Source: Pseudoips prasinana
Lineage: Eukaryota > Arthropoda > Insecta > Lepidoptera > Nolidae
Length of the DNA: 64,000 nt
Reading direction: 5' to 3'
Assembly (NCBI GenBank): GCA_951640165.1
Contig: OX621236.1
Location: 31,426,948-31,490,947, forward strand
This document shows, piece by piece, positions 45,420-55,193 of the stretch. The translations under genes were made by a program, and so were the position numbers. The stretch's first letter is position 1. Every line of letters begins with the position of its first letter. The notes under the pieces are model-generated. The model saw nothing but the letters and a program-made list of their open reading frames with translations, was not told where the DNA came from and searched no databases.

Positions 45420-45990
45420 TCTTATTCTTCTGGTTGCGGCTATTTCCAGTCTCCGGAGGTCCTGGTAACACTGCGTCCAGTGATGAACTATTGTGCTCGC
45501 CGCTCCAACTAAACTTCCCTGTCTAACCCTGCAACATAGATAAATTGCAGAATCTTTTTGGCAGGAGTATCGATAACATCGTCCTGGTGCAAGAAGTGTT
45601 GGCCCAGGACGGTGTTACGTTTATGCATCAGTGGCTCACAGTGGCAGATCAGGTGTAGAGGTGTTTCGTCTGCGTTATTGCAGAATCTGCACACTCTGCA
45701 GTATCCGATGCCCACCGTGGACAGGTGTTTCCTGAGACGGCAATGTCCCGTTAACACCCTAGTTATGATGCATAAGTTTCTTCTATTAAGCGCGAGGACT
45801 TCGTTTGCAGTTTTGCGGTCGTAGCCCTTGATAGCTTTTTTGGAGTGAGTTAAACCTGGAAGTTTGTGCCAGCGTTTAACAGCTTCCTGTTTGCAATGGT
45901 TCCTTAGGGTGAGTTGGACTGTGCTTTTTGGTATTCCGCATATCGGCTCAGGGCCGTATTAGACCAATTTAACTCCAGCCCGTGCAAGTT
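45420..45990 (-). pseudogene. R1/I-type LINE ORF2 C-terminus (minus)
   Basis: The minus-strand frame runs open from about 45955 down to 45509, giving LTLRNHCKQEAVKRWHKLPG, LTHSKKAIKGYDRKTANEVL, RVLTGHCRLRKHLSTVG, CRVCRFCNNADETPLHLICH and VAGLDREV. The LTGHC..L..HL...G......CR.C....E...H....C pattern is the conserved Cys/His region after RNase H in RNase-H-bearing insect LINEs. Only the C-terminus is present; RT and RNase H are absent. The frame is intact over about 150 codons, so the insertion is fairly young or the truncation recent. Confidence 0.85.
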
Positions 45991-46369
45991 CTGTTTGGAT
46001 ACGGATACAATTTAGAATGGAGATATTTACACTCATAAACACAAAGTTAAATTGAAATACCGTTGAAAAATCAATGACTTGTCTAAAGCCGTTTATAGGT
46101 TATCCACCAGTAAGCTCACATGATTACTAGCAATTAATTTTATCAGAATTGGTAGCCTAGTTGAAAATAATAGGGAAAACGTTTGCATTCATAATAATTG
46201 AAGCTTGAAGCACAGAATAGGGCCGTCACGTCCAAACGATCACAAAAGGCTTGCGCTTTGTTCGCTTTATTTAGGTGAATGACGTTTTGATTAACGATTC
46301 AATCCGTTGTTTTTGATATTTCCATAGAAAGTTTATATTTTGAAAATATACATATTTATTGTACAGACG

Positions 46370-46501
46370 CCAGCACATCAAGCTACCCCAAACTGTCAAA
46401 TTTCCCCAATTGAAAGTGAACCTTATGCTTTTGTGATAAAGTTGCAAATCTATAAAAGAAATTTGACAGTTGGGGTAGCTGGATGTGCTGTCGTCTATAC
46501 A
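46370..46501 (+). mobile_element. MITE family M, copy 2
   Basis: 132 bp. Ends tgtacagacgccagcacatc and gatgtgctgtcgtctataca. Shares the interior with 32009-32135 and has an extra inner inverted pair (aagctaccccaaactgtcaa and ttgacagttggggtagct). Confidence 0.9.
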
Positions 46502-47112
46502 TAACGTCATCCTTCTCTTATGAAACTAGTGAAAACTGCAGGTTAGCAAGAATAGGGTCCTCCCCGGGGATGACCGCGTTAAGCGCTGCTCCCAGATCTA
46601 TAGAAGCGTCCACAACCTCTCAATAGAAATATGTTATTTTACTTCAGCAGTATCCTGAATTTAATCATGGCCGTAGTAGTAGTAAGAGTTCTCTCAGTAA
46701 TATTCTATACTAGCAGATGTTATAGAAACAACGCGGAATCTTAGTGCAATATCACCATTGGGAACTATTGAAAATCCAAACTAGCCACAAACCCGCTCAA
46801 ACATCCATAAAAATATTCATCAAAAACGGTTGGAAAATCCTAAAACCCTATTTTAACACCACCTACCAGGCGCAATTGTGAAACCAAATTATCGAGGGAT
46901 CCACTCAAATACACTCATATATTCCATCAAATGGATTTGACCATTAACAAGAAGTGCAGTGACAAATGTCTTGTATCAGAGATGGCTTTGTTTATGAATA
47001 TACATTGACTTATATGTATAACTAGACACGCTGTTTCGAATAAAAACTCTGTCCCAGTCCGGTTGTGCGCGAGGTGAGGGGCGCGGGCGCGGCGGCCAAA
47101 ATTGCTTACTGA
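46502..47112. other. No gene recognised
   Basis: Contains a GC-rich block at 47055-47140 (ggggcgcgggcgcggcggcc). No coding evidence. Confidence 0.4.
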
Positions 47113-47134
47113 GTTGCAGCGCGGGCGCTGCAAC
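47113..47134. repeat. GC-rich perfect hairpin, 10-bp stem
   Basis: gttgcagcgc gg gcgctgcaac, with cttactgag repeated directly on both sides. Confidence 0.85.
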
Positions 47135-47454
47135 TTACTGAGCAAATTCTCAATATGGGATTGCGCGTCTAGTAGAATACATATAGGTCAATGTGTATAT
47201 ATGCTTTTTTTAATTTTGATACTGGACTACTACTGCGGCGAACAAAAAAACAACATCTAAATCAGTTCATCAGTACTTTCTAAGTACATATATTTAATTA
47301 TGTTCGGGGTAGACACCGATTCAACAGACCAAAGATCATAATAAACGGTCGTGCCGAGCTATCATGTTGACAATTAAATAGGACTACATTTTAGGGATTC
47401 GTGAACCTTGACTGTTTTTATTTCAAAAAGAAAATTTTTACTCAAATTGAATAA

Positions 47455-47865
47455 AAATAATGACGATTCCACATAAACATAATAAAACTTGAGAGGTGTC
47501 AAGGGACACCCGGATGGAACAAAGTTATTTCTTATTATTTATTATGTACAAAAAACCTGTATACACTCAACAAAAATAATCGTCGCGACACCACACTTTT
47601 CGATGCGAAATAGAAATGAAAATATCTGGCTTGCTTTCTATAAGAGAGAGAGAGAGAGAGATACAGACAGAGAAACATGCGCACGCCGCACTGCTGCAAA
47701 AAGTGTCGTGACAACTTTTCGTAAGATTTTTTTCCGTCTAGCCCCTTTTCACAACGCGCGATGAGGAACTTCGTTCCAATATTTTATGGAATAAATGATA
47801 TTCCATAAAATATTATATATTATTTGTGTGGAATCGTCATTATTTTTTTACCCTACCGTGCAATT
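47455..47865. mobile_element. Jockey-like LINE tail pieces in opposite orientation
   Basis: aataatgacgattccacata at 47455 (+) and its reverse form tgtggaatcgtcattattt at 47828 with taccctaccgtgca (-) bracket about 350 bp. That interior holds a (GA)n run at 47643-47661 and a 15-bp perfect hairpin at 47778-47814 (aatattttatggaat/attccataaaatatt). Confidence 0.6.
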
Positions 47866-48767
47866 ATGACGTGGCAGTGGTACTAAATTAGCTTTCAGAA
47901 GAAAAATCTTATTGTTCTCTATACAACTGCTTATACGCTACTGTTTTGTATAAAGGATACATAAGGATACATTCTATTTCTGTTGGTTCTTTACGAGTTC
48001 TTAGTTTAAAAAAAACGCTTTACTAATATACCAAAATACGTTATCGTGGATAAAGAAAGGTACTAAACATTTCATAAGGTAAACCGAAGTATATTTTCAC
48101 CCCAGAAATGCAGGTCCAGTTAAATGATTGTGTAAAGCCGCTTGCAAAGAATAACTTTTAATAAGAACCCTACTTTACCAGTACGGTGGTATCTCGTAAT
48201 AGCTTGAATAATGGAATAGGTACGACGTCACAGAAAAAAGAACGTATTTTCCTCTAAGTGAAGCTGCCAGGAACTTGAACTGTAAATTTAAATGCAAGCA
48301 CAGCTACCAGTTACATAAACTGGAAATGGAGGCATTCTTTTTTAAAACATCATTTTGTACGTGGAGTGAAGTAATCCGACTAAAATTCGTAGAAAAATTA
48401 TTTCGGTTAGAATTTGACTTTAAGTTTTGGTACGGTTTTCGTTTTAACTGAACTAACTGAATCTAATTACATAATGAAGTTTCCTAAATCTGCATAATGT
48501 AGTTATATAACTGAATTTGTGAGTGTTTAACGTTCTGAACTTCAAAATACTATTCTATTTAGCATAAATTAACAATATTCATCTATTGGGATCAATCTCA
48601 TATGATTTTATTGAAATACAGGAATTGTCAAATAATGTTTTGTACTACAGAATTGTGTCCACTGTTTCGTATAACGAAATTTAAATGAGTTGTTGCAGCC
48701 AGCAAATGTTCTATACCTACTATTTTTTCCTGGTTATGGTATCTAGTTTGTAACAATTCCGTACCAA
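47866..48767. other. No gene recognised
   Basis: AT-rich; nothing assignable. Confidence 0.4.
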
Positions 48768-48900
48768 AAGGTGAAATAGGAACCTCTTTATCACGAACGC
48801 ATACGTCCGCCTAGATCTATCAAATTTTAAAAGTATTTAGTTTCGGATTCTCATGAATCATAGAAAGATTTTTCATTCGTACTGTCTAAGCCGATTTTTA
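48768..48900 (+). repeat. Dispersed repeat D, diverged
   Basis: aaggtgaaataggaacc and tctcatgaatcatagaaa echo the family. Weak. A 9-bp hairpin ttttgataa/ttatcaaaa lies just after, at 48965-48989. Confidence 0.35.
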
Positions 48901-49112
48901 TTTATTTTTGTCACTTCAAAATCTAAATATAACATAAAAAGTAGTTTCTAATAACTAATATAGTTTTTGATAATCGTTTATTATCAAAATTATGCAATCC
49001 GGAATTTAGTTTATGTAACTTTGAGACGTGTAAAACTAACATACATTTTGCTTTAGTACTTAAATTAACAAACTTAGCCACTTTAGTGGCATATATTTTA
49101 AGCTATTCAATA

Positions 49113-49165
49113 ATTGCCATGCTTGGCAGACGGGTTCACGATCGCAGCACTGGTATAGTGGCCAT
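49113..49165 (-). repeat. Repeat B fragment (minus)
   Basis: cttggcagacgggttcacga then tcgcag is the reverse of ctgcgatcgccaacccgtctgccaag with one change. Confidence 0.7.
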
Positions 49166-49737
49166 AGTGTTAAGAGAGACCCTGATGCCCATTCTATGGT
49201 AAATGTTCACTAGGAACCACTTCTACACCCCCTAGGGGATGAAATGGGGTAGTAATAATCGTTCCGCCGTCTCACAGCAAGTATAGTATATTGCAATTAT
49301 TATTCCACTTATTTTAATGGTAAAAATTGTTCCACGTTATTTTTATTCTTTTTACGAACCTTGTACAAATCCACTTACACAAAAATGCTTTATAGAACGA
49401 CTATACAGGAAAGTTATAATTGCCTTTTAACCCGTACGTTATGCAAATGGTTCTACATTTTCTATCCAGCGAAAGTTACCTAACTAAGTTGGTGCAGGTT
49501 AAGGAGTTAATACATGCGACATAGTTTTTTTTATAAGCACTGATTTTGTTTCTCTGTTTTCTTTTACTGAAAGTCTACACTAAATAGGCTATATTATTTC
49601 GGAAAAATAGAGTGATGTATTTGAAACAGTTTTTAAAATGCATCAAGATTCCTTTTCAAACACAAGAAGCTATGCGACCTAACAACTTTGCAGTAAAAAT
49701 GTTGTTATTAGGATTCTTTAGATTTTTATACTTGCAA
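49166..49737. other. No gene recognised
   Basis: AT-rich; nothing assignable. Confidence 0.4.
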
Positions 49738-49820
49738 AGTTTACGAGCAAGTATACGGCTTACCTGATGGTACACAGGTAGCCTCTACCGGTTGCGGCAG
49801 AGGCCATGTGTGTTGCAAAC
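49738..49820 (-). repeat. Repeat H-like fragment (minus)
   Basis: gagcaagtatacggcttacc then tgatggta is a diverged reverse copy; similar scraps occur at 12055-12100 and 60475-60540. Confidence 0.45.
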
Positions 49821-49897
49821 CGAAAATTTTCATTCCCCGGATAAGCTCTTGCGATTCCAAGACCGCGACCTTAATTAACATTATAAAACGGTTATAT

Positions 49898-50081
49898 GGT
49901 TAACCCGCGATATACTTTACATTATAGTTGATGTGTTGTTTGAGGTAGGTCCGAGTATAAGCTATAGGTAATTACTACAAAGTTTCATCAAAATCCGTTT
50001 GATAGTTTTGTGCGTGAAAAAGTAACAAACATCGACACATCCATACATCTATATTAAAATTTTCGCATTTATAATATTAGT
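49898..50081 (-). mobile_element. Helitron-like element (minus)
   Basis: Ends at 50081 with ttcgcatttataatattagt (reverse of the standard start) and contains ctacaaagtttcatcaaaat and aaagtaacaaacatcgacac. The hairpin end at the left is eroded (ggttaacccgcg). Confidence 0.8.
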
Positions 50082-50155
50082 AGAATTTATTACTTGGGCC
50101 TTAAGTATATTCTGAACAATATAGTTACTTCCCAAGTCGAGCCACTCATAGAACT

Positions 50156-50401
50156 GCACACTACGTTTTTTAAGCGCGCCGTCGACATGCGTCTTGGAAA
50201 CGCGCGTCGACCAGCGCGTTTGTATCGATACACTCGCGCGTTTGCATCGCGTCCGTATCCTACACACGCACGTTTGCATCGCGTCTGTATCGCTACACAC
50301 GTACGTTTGCATCGCGTCTGTATCGCTACACACGCACGTTTGCATCGCGTCTGTATCGCTACAAACTCGCGTCAGTGGCGGTCTTAAAAAACGTGGTGTG
50401 C
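50156..50401. mobile_element. MITE with internal 33-bp minisatellite
   Basis: Terminal inverted repeats 50156-50180 and 50377-50401 match at 22 of 25 positions (gcacactacgttttttaag / cttaaaaaacgtggtgtgc). The interior holds about four and a half units of 33 bp based on gcacgtttgcatcgcgtctg then tatcgctacacac. Because 33 is a multiple of three, all frames stay open, which explains overlapping 74-98 aa ORFs on both strands; none is a credible gene. Confidence 0.85.
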
Positions 50402-50875
50402 ATAGGCGCTTAGATTGAAAAACGCAATGTTATATTTTTTATAGTATTGTTTTCAATAATGTGGCACCTTAGAGCAAAATATATACAGTGACAAGGAAAA
50501 AATACGCAAAAACTTTGCTCATTTATTTTCACCACACAAATCATGTCCACATAACTCCCATACAAAATACTCACTGTCACATTCTTCAAATCTTCTATAC
50601 TTTCCTATGTTCTCCCTCATTCCCTGTTGGAAAATATCATAAATCTCCATACATTACCCACCACCCGTGTGCAGTGCCATGACAATATTTTAGCACGAGT
50701 ATATAATATTCCGCAATATTTCCGCTGCCGCGAAACGATAATATTTATTCACTCATATTCGGCTTGTTTATCTGATATACGCTTCACGGCTATAATCCAT
50801 AACAAATGTTAACTACCCTGCCCCGAAGGACATTTTAAAACTCAGTCTGTTTAAATAGAGTTCATTTTATTAATC
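50402..50875. other. No gene recognised
   Basis: AT-rich; nothing assignable. Confidence 0.4.
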
Positions 50876-50962
50876 TCAAAAATGGGAAATCATAAATTTA
50901 ATCGTCCATTAGGTCTCGAACCTGCACCACCTACCCCGGATTGGTAGATGGCGCAGGTTCGA
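50876..50962. repeat. Repeat I copy ending in a palindrome
   Basis: aatcataaatttaatcgtcc is shared with 27287-27306. tcgaacctgcaccacctacc pairs with ggtagatggcgcaggttcga (two mismatches, loop 7) at 50916-50962. Confidence 0.75.
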
Positions 50963-50994
50963 TTCGGTGAAATAAAAAATAAAAAATAAAATAA

Positions 50995-51365
50995 AAAAGG
51001 TTTTTATTCACGTAGACTTTAAAAAAGCGCTTGTAAATAGTCAGAACATGTTTGTAGTAATATAGTTGTATACATTATTATTTCTAGTAACATAGATATT
51101 TAGGTACATATTGTATGAAAACATTTATAAAATTTATTTTAATAGCAATGATATTTAGCTAGCTCGTATCAAGTTATTGTCAAGAAATTATGTTTAATTA
51201 TCTAGTTTAAGTCTAATATTTTTACTACATATTGTCAATGGTTCTGTCTATATTAGTGTATTATTATTATGACGGACCTTGTGTTAATAACGACGGTCGC
51301 GCTTTAATGCTACCACCGGATCCAATGCGACCCAACTGAGAAGACCCAGCGAAACAAACTCAGTG
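50995..51365 (-). mobile_element. Jockey-type LINE 3' UTR (minus)
   Basis: Reverse complement of 34560-35045: tttttattcacgtagacttt, ctcgtatcaagttattgtca, gacggaccttgtg, ccaatgcgacccaactgag, gaagacccagcgaaacaaac. 5'-truncated inside the UTR, so it carries no coding sequence. Confidence 0.9.
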
Positions 51366-51555
51366 AGGTCAGGTGAGGTTAAGCAACTAGGCTCGCGGTC
51401 AGTCCATAGATGGATTAATTTCTGAGCGTCTCAGTGCTTCGGAGGGCACGTTGTGCTGTCATCCCCGGTTGTAGTTATTAGACAACAATCGTTAAGCCAT
51501 GTCAGAGACCCACTGGGCGGTATGAACAAATCTGATACTAGGGTAACAACTGCAT
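51366..51555 (+). repeat. Dispersed repeat family A
   Basis: gcggtcagtccatagatgg, tctgagcgtctcagtgcttc, acaacaatcgttaagccatg, gggcggtatgaacaa. Confidence 0.75.
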
Positions 51556-51614
51556 ATGTCGTAAACTTGTTTATGTGGCTAAGACACCAAACGAGCATAA
51601 TGAGTAGCTTTCGT

Positions 51615-51701
51615 AGACCAACGGGGTATATATTCAGGTCCAACTAAGTACTAAACTAAATTTAGTACTTAGTTGGACCTGAATATATACCCCGTTGGTC
51701 T
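51615..51701. repeat. Perfect hairpin, 41-bp stem, 5-nt loop
   Basis: Arms 51615-51655 and 51661-51701 (agaccaacggggtatata... and ...tatataccccgttggtct) pair without a mismatch. Loop ctaaa. The outer ccgttggtct is repeated once more at 51711-51720. Confidence 0.97.
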
Positions 51702-51784
51702 AACGACTGTCCGTTGGTCTAAGAGTGCACCAAGCGGGATATGGCCGCTTTTAAAATTGACCACTGTAGCTGGGAAAAGCTGAA

Positions 51785-52038
51785 AATAGAGCTGAATGGC
51801 GCAAACGTGTAGTGAAGGGTCGCCAGATCTGTGACGAAGCCTGGTTCGGAGTACTTGCTGATAAGAGACAGAAGCGACATGAAAGCGGCTCGGCACCAAC
51901 CACCGCAAACTTCTCTTGTCAGGCCTGCGGCAGGCTATGTCGCTCTCGCATCGGTTTGTTTAGCCATCAAAAAAATGTCTCTCAGACAATGCGCCGTAAA
52001 TCGTCTGTAACAGACGCAAAGGCCATATATATATAACG
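51785..52038 (+). pseudogene. LINE ORF C-terminus with C2H2-like finger
   Basis: The frame gives RAEWRKRVVKGRQICDEAWF, GVLADKRQKRHESGS and NFSCQACGRLCRSRIGLFSH, then QKNVSQTMRR. The pattern W...(basic)...F.C..C.R.C.SRIGL.SH is the C-terminal zinc-finger end of several insect non-LTR retrotransposon ORF2 proteins. The preceding codons (from about 51740) are out of frame. No RT remains. Which LINE clade this belongs to is uncertain. Confidence 0.75.
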
Positions 52039-52261
52039 GAGAAACGGGGGTATCGTTGTCTTTAGTCATGATCACGTCAGCAAGACTGACGTCACTATTA
52101 TCTGCACGTTGGTTATTCACTGAAGGTTGTTTACTCATGGCGATAGTAAAACCCGAAGTATGTTTCGTCAAGTTTTATTCTATAACAATCTTCGATACAA
52201 GGTGATCCGTACGGTCCGACGGCTCGAGCGAAAGTGATTTGTACTCTTTTTTTTTTTTTTA

Positions 52262-52400
52262 ACATGACGCATGCAGTTAGCCTCTCGGCTTTTACTGCTT
52301 CACCGGACAGTAGGGGTGAGCGTGGGCTCTAACCGCCTAGCAAAAATTCAACTACAAACTAAGTACCCGCGCCGGAGGGCGCCCCCTGTGGGGCTGGAAC
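52262..52400 (-). repeat. Dispersed repeat G (minus), after a poly-T run
   Basis: catgcagttagcctctcggc, ttttactgcttcaccggaca, caactacaaactaagtaccc. The T14 at about 52247-52260 on the plus strand would be a poly-A tail for this minus-strand copy, consistent with retroposition. Confidence 0.7.
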
Positions 52401-53019
52401 CTCGGCTCTGGGCGGATACTGACGTGGAGAGGGCAAGATATCGTGGTTTTAGGGGGTTTTGTGCAACTGTCGCTCTACGTTAATGCGCGACGCGGGCCTC
52501 GCTACCGGTTTAGGTCCGGAGCGGGCATTCATCGGATCGAATGCAAACTAAGGGTCATGGAGGGCGCTGGTGGTCGCGACGCGTTCGCGGTCGTACTCGC
52601 GTCCGGCGAGTACGAAATATCAGTTGTGATTTGTACTCGACACGTCGGCCGTATTTATACGAAATGTGCGGCGACAAACATGTTACGTATTTTCTTTGTT
52701 CGATGAACGAATGTAAATTAAACTATTAAAATCATCAATTGTACAAATGTTAAGATGGTTTATAAATCATAACTTGATTTTTAACACTAAATTCATTAAG
52801 TTTAACTAACTATTTAAGAGTAATTTAAACAAAGACTTAAAACTACTCCTATGACGCATTTGTTTTTGGTTAATTAATGTTGTTGCGCCGATACGGCCAT
52901 TCTGAAAGGCGGTGCGCGCTCTGCACCAGCCTCAGTTCTCATTGTCCTTTTAAATCATTAATAGTTATAGAAATATTGCAATAACCAAGTCACATTACAC
53001 ATGTGTTGGCTTATTATCA
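52401..53019. other. GC-rich then AT-rich unassigned DNA
   Basis: 52401-52690 is GC-rich with open frames on the plus strand but no recognisable domain. A perfect 9-bp hairpin cgtactcgc/gcgagtacg lies at 52592-52614. Confidence 0.35.
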
Positions 53020-54264
53020 TTATTTTTGGTTTGTTATTTTTGTAGATCAAAAAAAAATTAAGTTCTCGTAGATTTCTCGTAGATTAAGGAAAAAGGAGTG
53101 GTGTTATATTGTGCTCTGCAGCTTGTTAACACAGTGGTATACAGTTGTGTAATACAAGGAAATAAGGTTAGGAGGGTGAGGATAGGTTTAGTTTTTGTAG
53201 AGTTCTCGTAGATTTCTCGTAGATTTAGGAATAAGGAGTGGTGTTATATTGTGCTCTGGAGCTTGTTAACACAGTGGGATACAGTAGCGCAATACAAGGA
53301 AATAAGGTTAGGAAGGTGAGGATAGGTTTAGTTTTTGTAGAGTTCTCGTAGATTTCTCGTAGAGTTCTCGTAGATTTCTCGTAGATTTAGGAAAAAGGAG
53401 TGGTGTCATATTGTGCTCTGGAGCTTGTTAACACAGTGGCATACAGTAGCGCAATATAAGGAAATAAGTTTAGGAAGGTGAGGATAGGTTTAGTTTTTGT
53501 AGAGTTCTCGTAGATTTCTCGTAGAGTTCTCGTAGATTTCTCGTAGAGTTCTCGTAGATTTCTCGTAGATTTAGGAAAAAGGAGTGGTGTCATATTGTGC
53601 TCTGGAGCTTGTTAACACAGTAGCATACAGTAGCGCAATACAAGGAAATAAGGTTAGGAAGGTGAGGGTAGGTTTAGTTCTCGTGGATTAAGGGAGAAGG
53701 AGTTGTGTTATATTGTGCTTTGAGTGGCTGATAACACAGTGGCACAATACAAGGAAATATTATTAGGAAGGTGCTGTGATCGTAGGTTTATTAGTAGTTC
53801 TCGTAGAGTTATTTAGAGTTATTGAATTAAGTTACTTGCCCTTTACTGTGAAGGTTGTTGAGGTCTCGTGAGGTTGATGCAATTGGCTTGGTTGGTTCTG
53901 CAACAGAATTCCGGTGAGAAGACTATTCGTTTCCCGCCGATACGGTTAACTGATCACCAGATTGTACAGCATGGCGCAGCACAGATTCCTGCTGTTGGGT
54001 GTTGGTTGGTTTCTGTTTATCAGATGATGAGTTGATGTAGCAGCTTGGGTGCTCGATTGTTTAATCTTACTACATTCTTCACACGCCTTGTGTGATGTCC
54101 GTGAAAATAATCATTCTTCCGGCAATATTGTAGTATCTGCACTCGGCCTATGCTGAATAACTCACTTGCAAAAAGTTAAAAAATTGTACAGCATCCCCTC
54201 TGGTGTGTCAACGACACAGACGTTAACGTGCCTATCCAGCAATGAACCAGTCACGTTGCTGGTA
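53020..54264 (+). repeat. Left arm of a 3.4-kb inverted repeat, with nested tandem arrays
   Basis: Reverse complement of 55194-56418 almost throughout. The outer third is a tandem array with units starting agttctcgtagatttctcg at 53061, 53201, 53341 and 53503 (periods 140, 140, 162 bp), plus a diverged fifth from about 53676. Each unit holds aggagtggtgt, attgtgctctg, cttgttaacacagtgg and tacaaggaaataag. The leading 22-bp subunit is itself present 1, 1, 2 and 3 times. The inner part is unique-looking sequence ending gttgctggta. No ORF of note. Confidence 0.95.
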
Positions 54265-54373
54265 CTGCCTACCTTGCTGCTATGGCTAGGACAGTTTTTC
54301 GTGGCTCGCAGTGCCGCAGCTGGCAGCAAACAGCGTTTTTAAGCTGGTCCACGTCATTCTACGGTACTGAATA

Positions 54374-54860
54374 ACGCTTGATTCAAGACTAAACTGGAAG
54401 AAATACACGGAGGTGAAGATTAACAAAGCCCAAACAACCTTCTGGCAACGTAGAAGGTTCATAGGGTAGAAGTGGTGCTTAAAACCATGTATGACCCTAT
54501 GACTACATAATGATAAAACATCCTATGATAACCTATGGTGCAGTAGTATGGTGGCCCAGAACTCAAACGAGCACTGCAATGTCCAAAACTCCAAATTCTT
54601 TAAAATTTAAAACAATTAGCATGCCCAGCAACTGCAAGCAGTATGAGAACGACTTCCAACGCTGTTCTGGAGGCCTTACCATACCTCAGACCGTTGCATC
54701 TGGTAGTTTAACGAGAGGCTGCGGCCACAGCCTTAAGGCTCAGCAAAGCTAGGCTGCGGAAACATTATACAGGGAAAGTCACATGCACCTCATGGACGAC
54801 AAAGAAGAAGCTCCCCACAATGGGCGTGATGTGTGACATAATCCCAAAACTTAGTACCGG
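54374..54860 (+). pseudogene. R1/I-type LINE RT C-terminal part (in the loop)
   Basis: Fragments TLDSRLNWKKYTEVKINKAQ, TTFWQRRRFIG, KWCLKP, then PMITYGAVVWWPRTQTSTAM and parts like ERLRP/ALRLSKAR appear in shifting frames. This is the thumb-like region after the RT catalytic core in RNase-H-bearing LINEs. The matching RNase H part of what is probably the same copy begins at 56430, after the SINE and right arm. Multiple stops and frameshifts. Confidence 0.8.
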
Positions 54861-54861
54861 G

Positions 54862-55090
54862 CACCCAGTAATAGGTATAAATAAATGTCTTGGGATAAGT
54901 AACACCCTGCCATCTGCTCCCAAACGTGAGCCTGTATTATGGCAACCAGACAACTGATAAACATATTATAGATCAATTATCCCAGCCACAACAAATAATC
55001 GTATTTAAATACAAAGATTAGTCCCGAATGGGAATCGAACGCACTTCCACTTGCATGCAGTCAGGGTCACGAACCACTAGACCAACAACC
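54862..55090 (-). mobile_element. tRNA-derived SINE (minus), in the loop
   Basis: ataaataaatgtcttgggat, ctgctcccaaacg, attatggcaaccagacaact, gaatgggaatcgaacgcac (box B complement), cactagaccaacaacc. Same family as 20461-20695. Confidence 0.8.
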
Positions 55091-55193
55091 AGTAAATGGG
55101 TGGGTACTATAACGCTCCGCTGAACTGTGACCCAGTTGGCGAGCGCAGAATGCTTTGTCTTCAATTTAATAAATATATTACTATGTTAAAAAC

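Noticed and set aside
45509..45757. Minus-strand 82-aa frame as a host zinc-finger protein
   Set aside because: The Cys/His pattern and upstream continuation are the C-terminus of an RNase-H-bearing LINE.
50049..50418. Overlapping 74-98 aa frames on both strands
   Set aside because: Produced by a 33-bp repeat whose length is divisible by three.
53061..53600. CRISPR-like regular repeats
   Set aside because: Repeats are direct tandem units of 140 bp with an expanding 22-bp subunit, mirrored in the other arm. Spacers are not unique and the sequence is eukaryotic.
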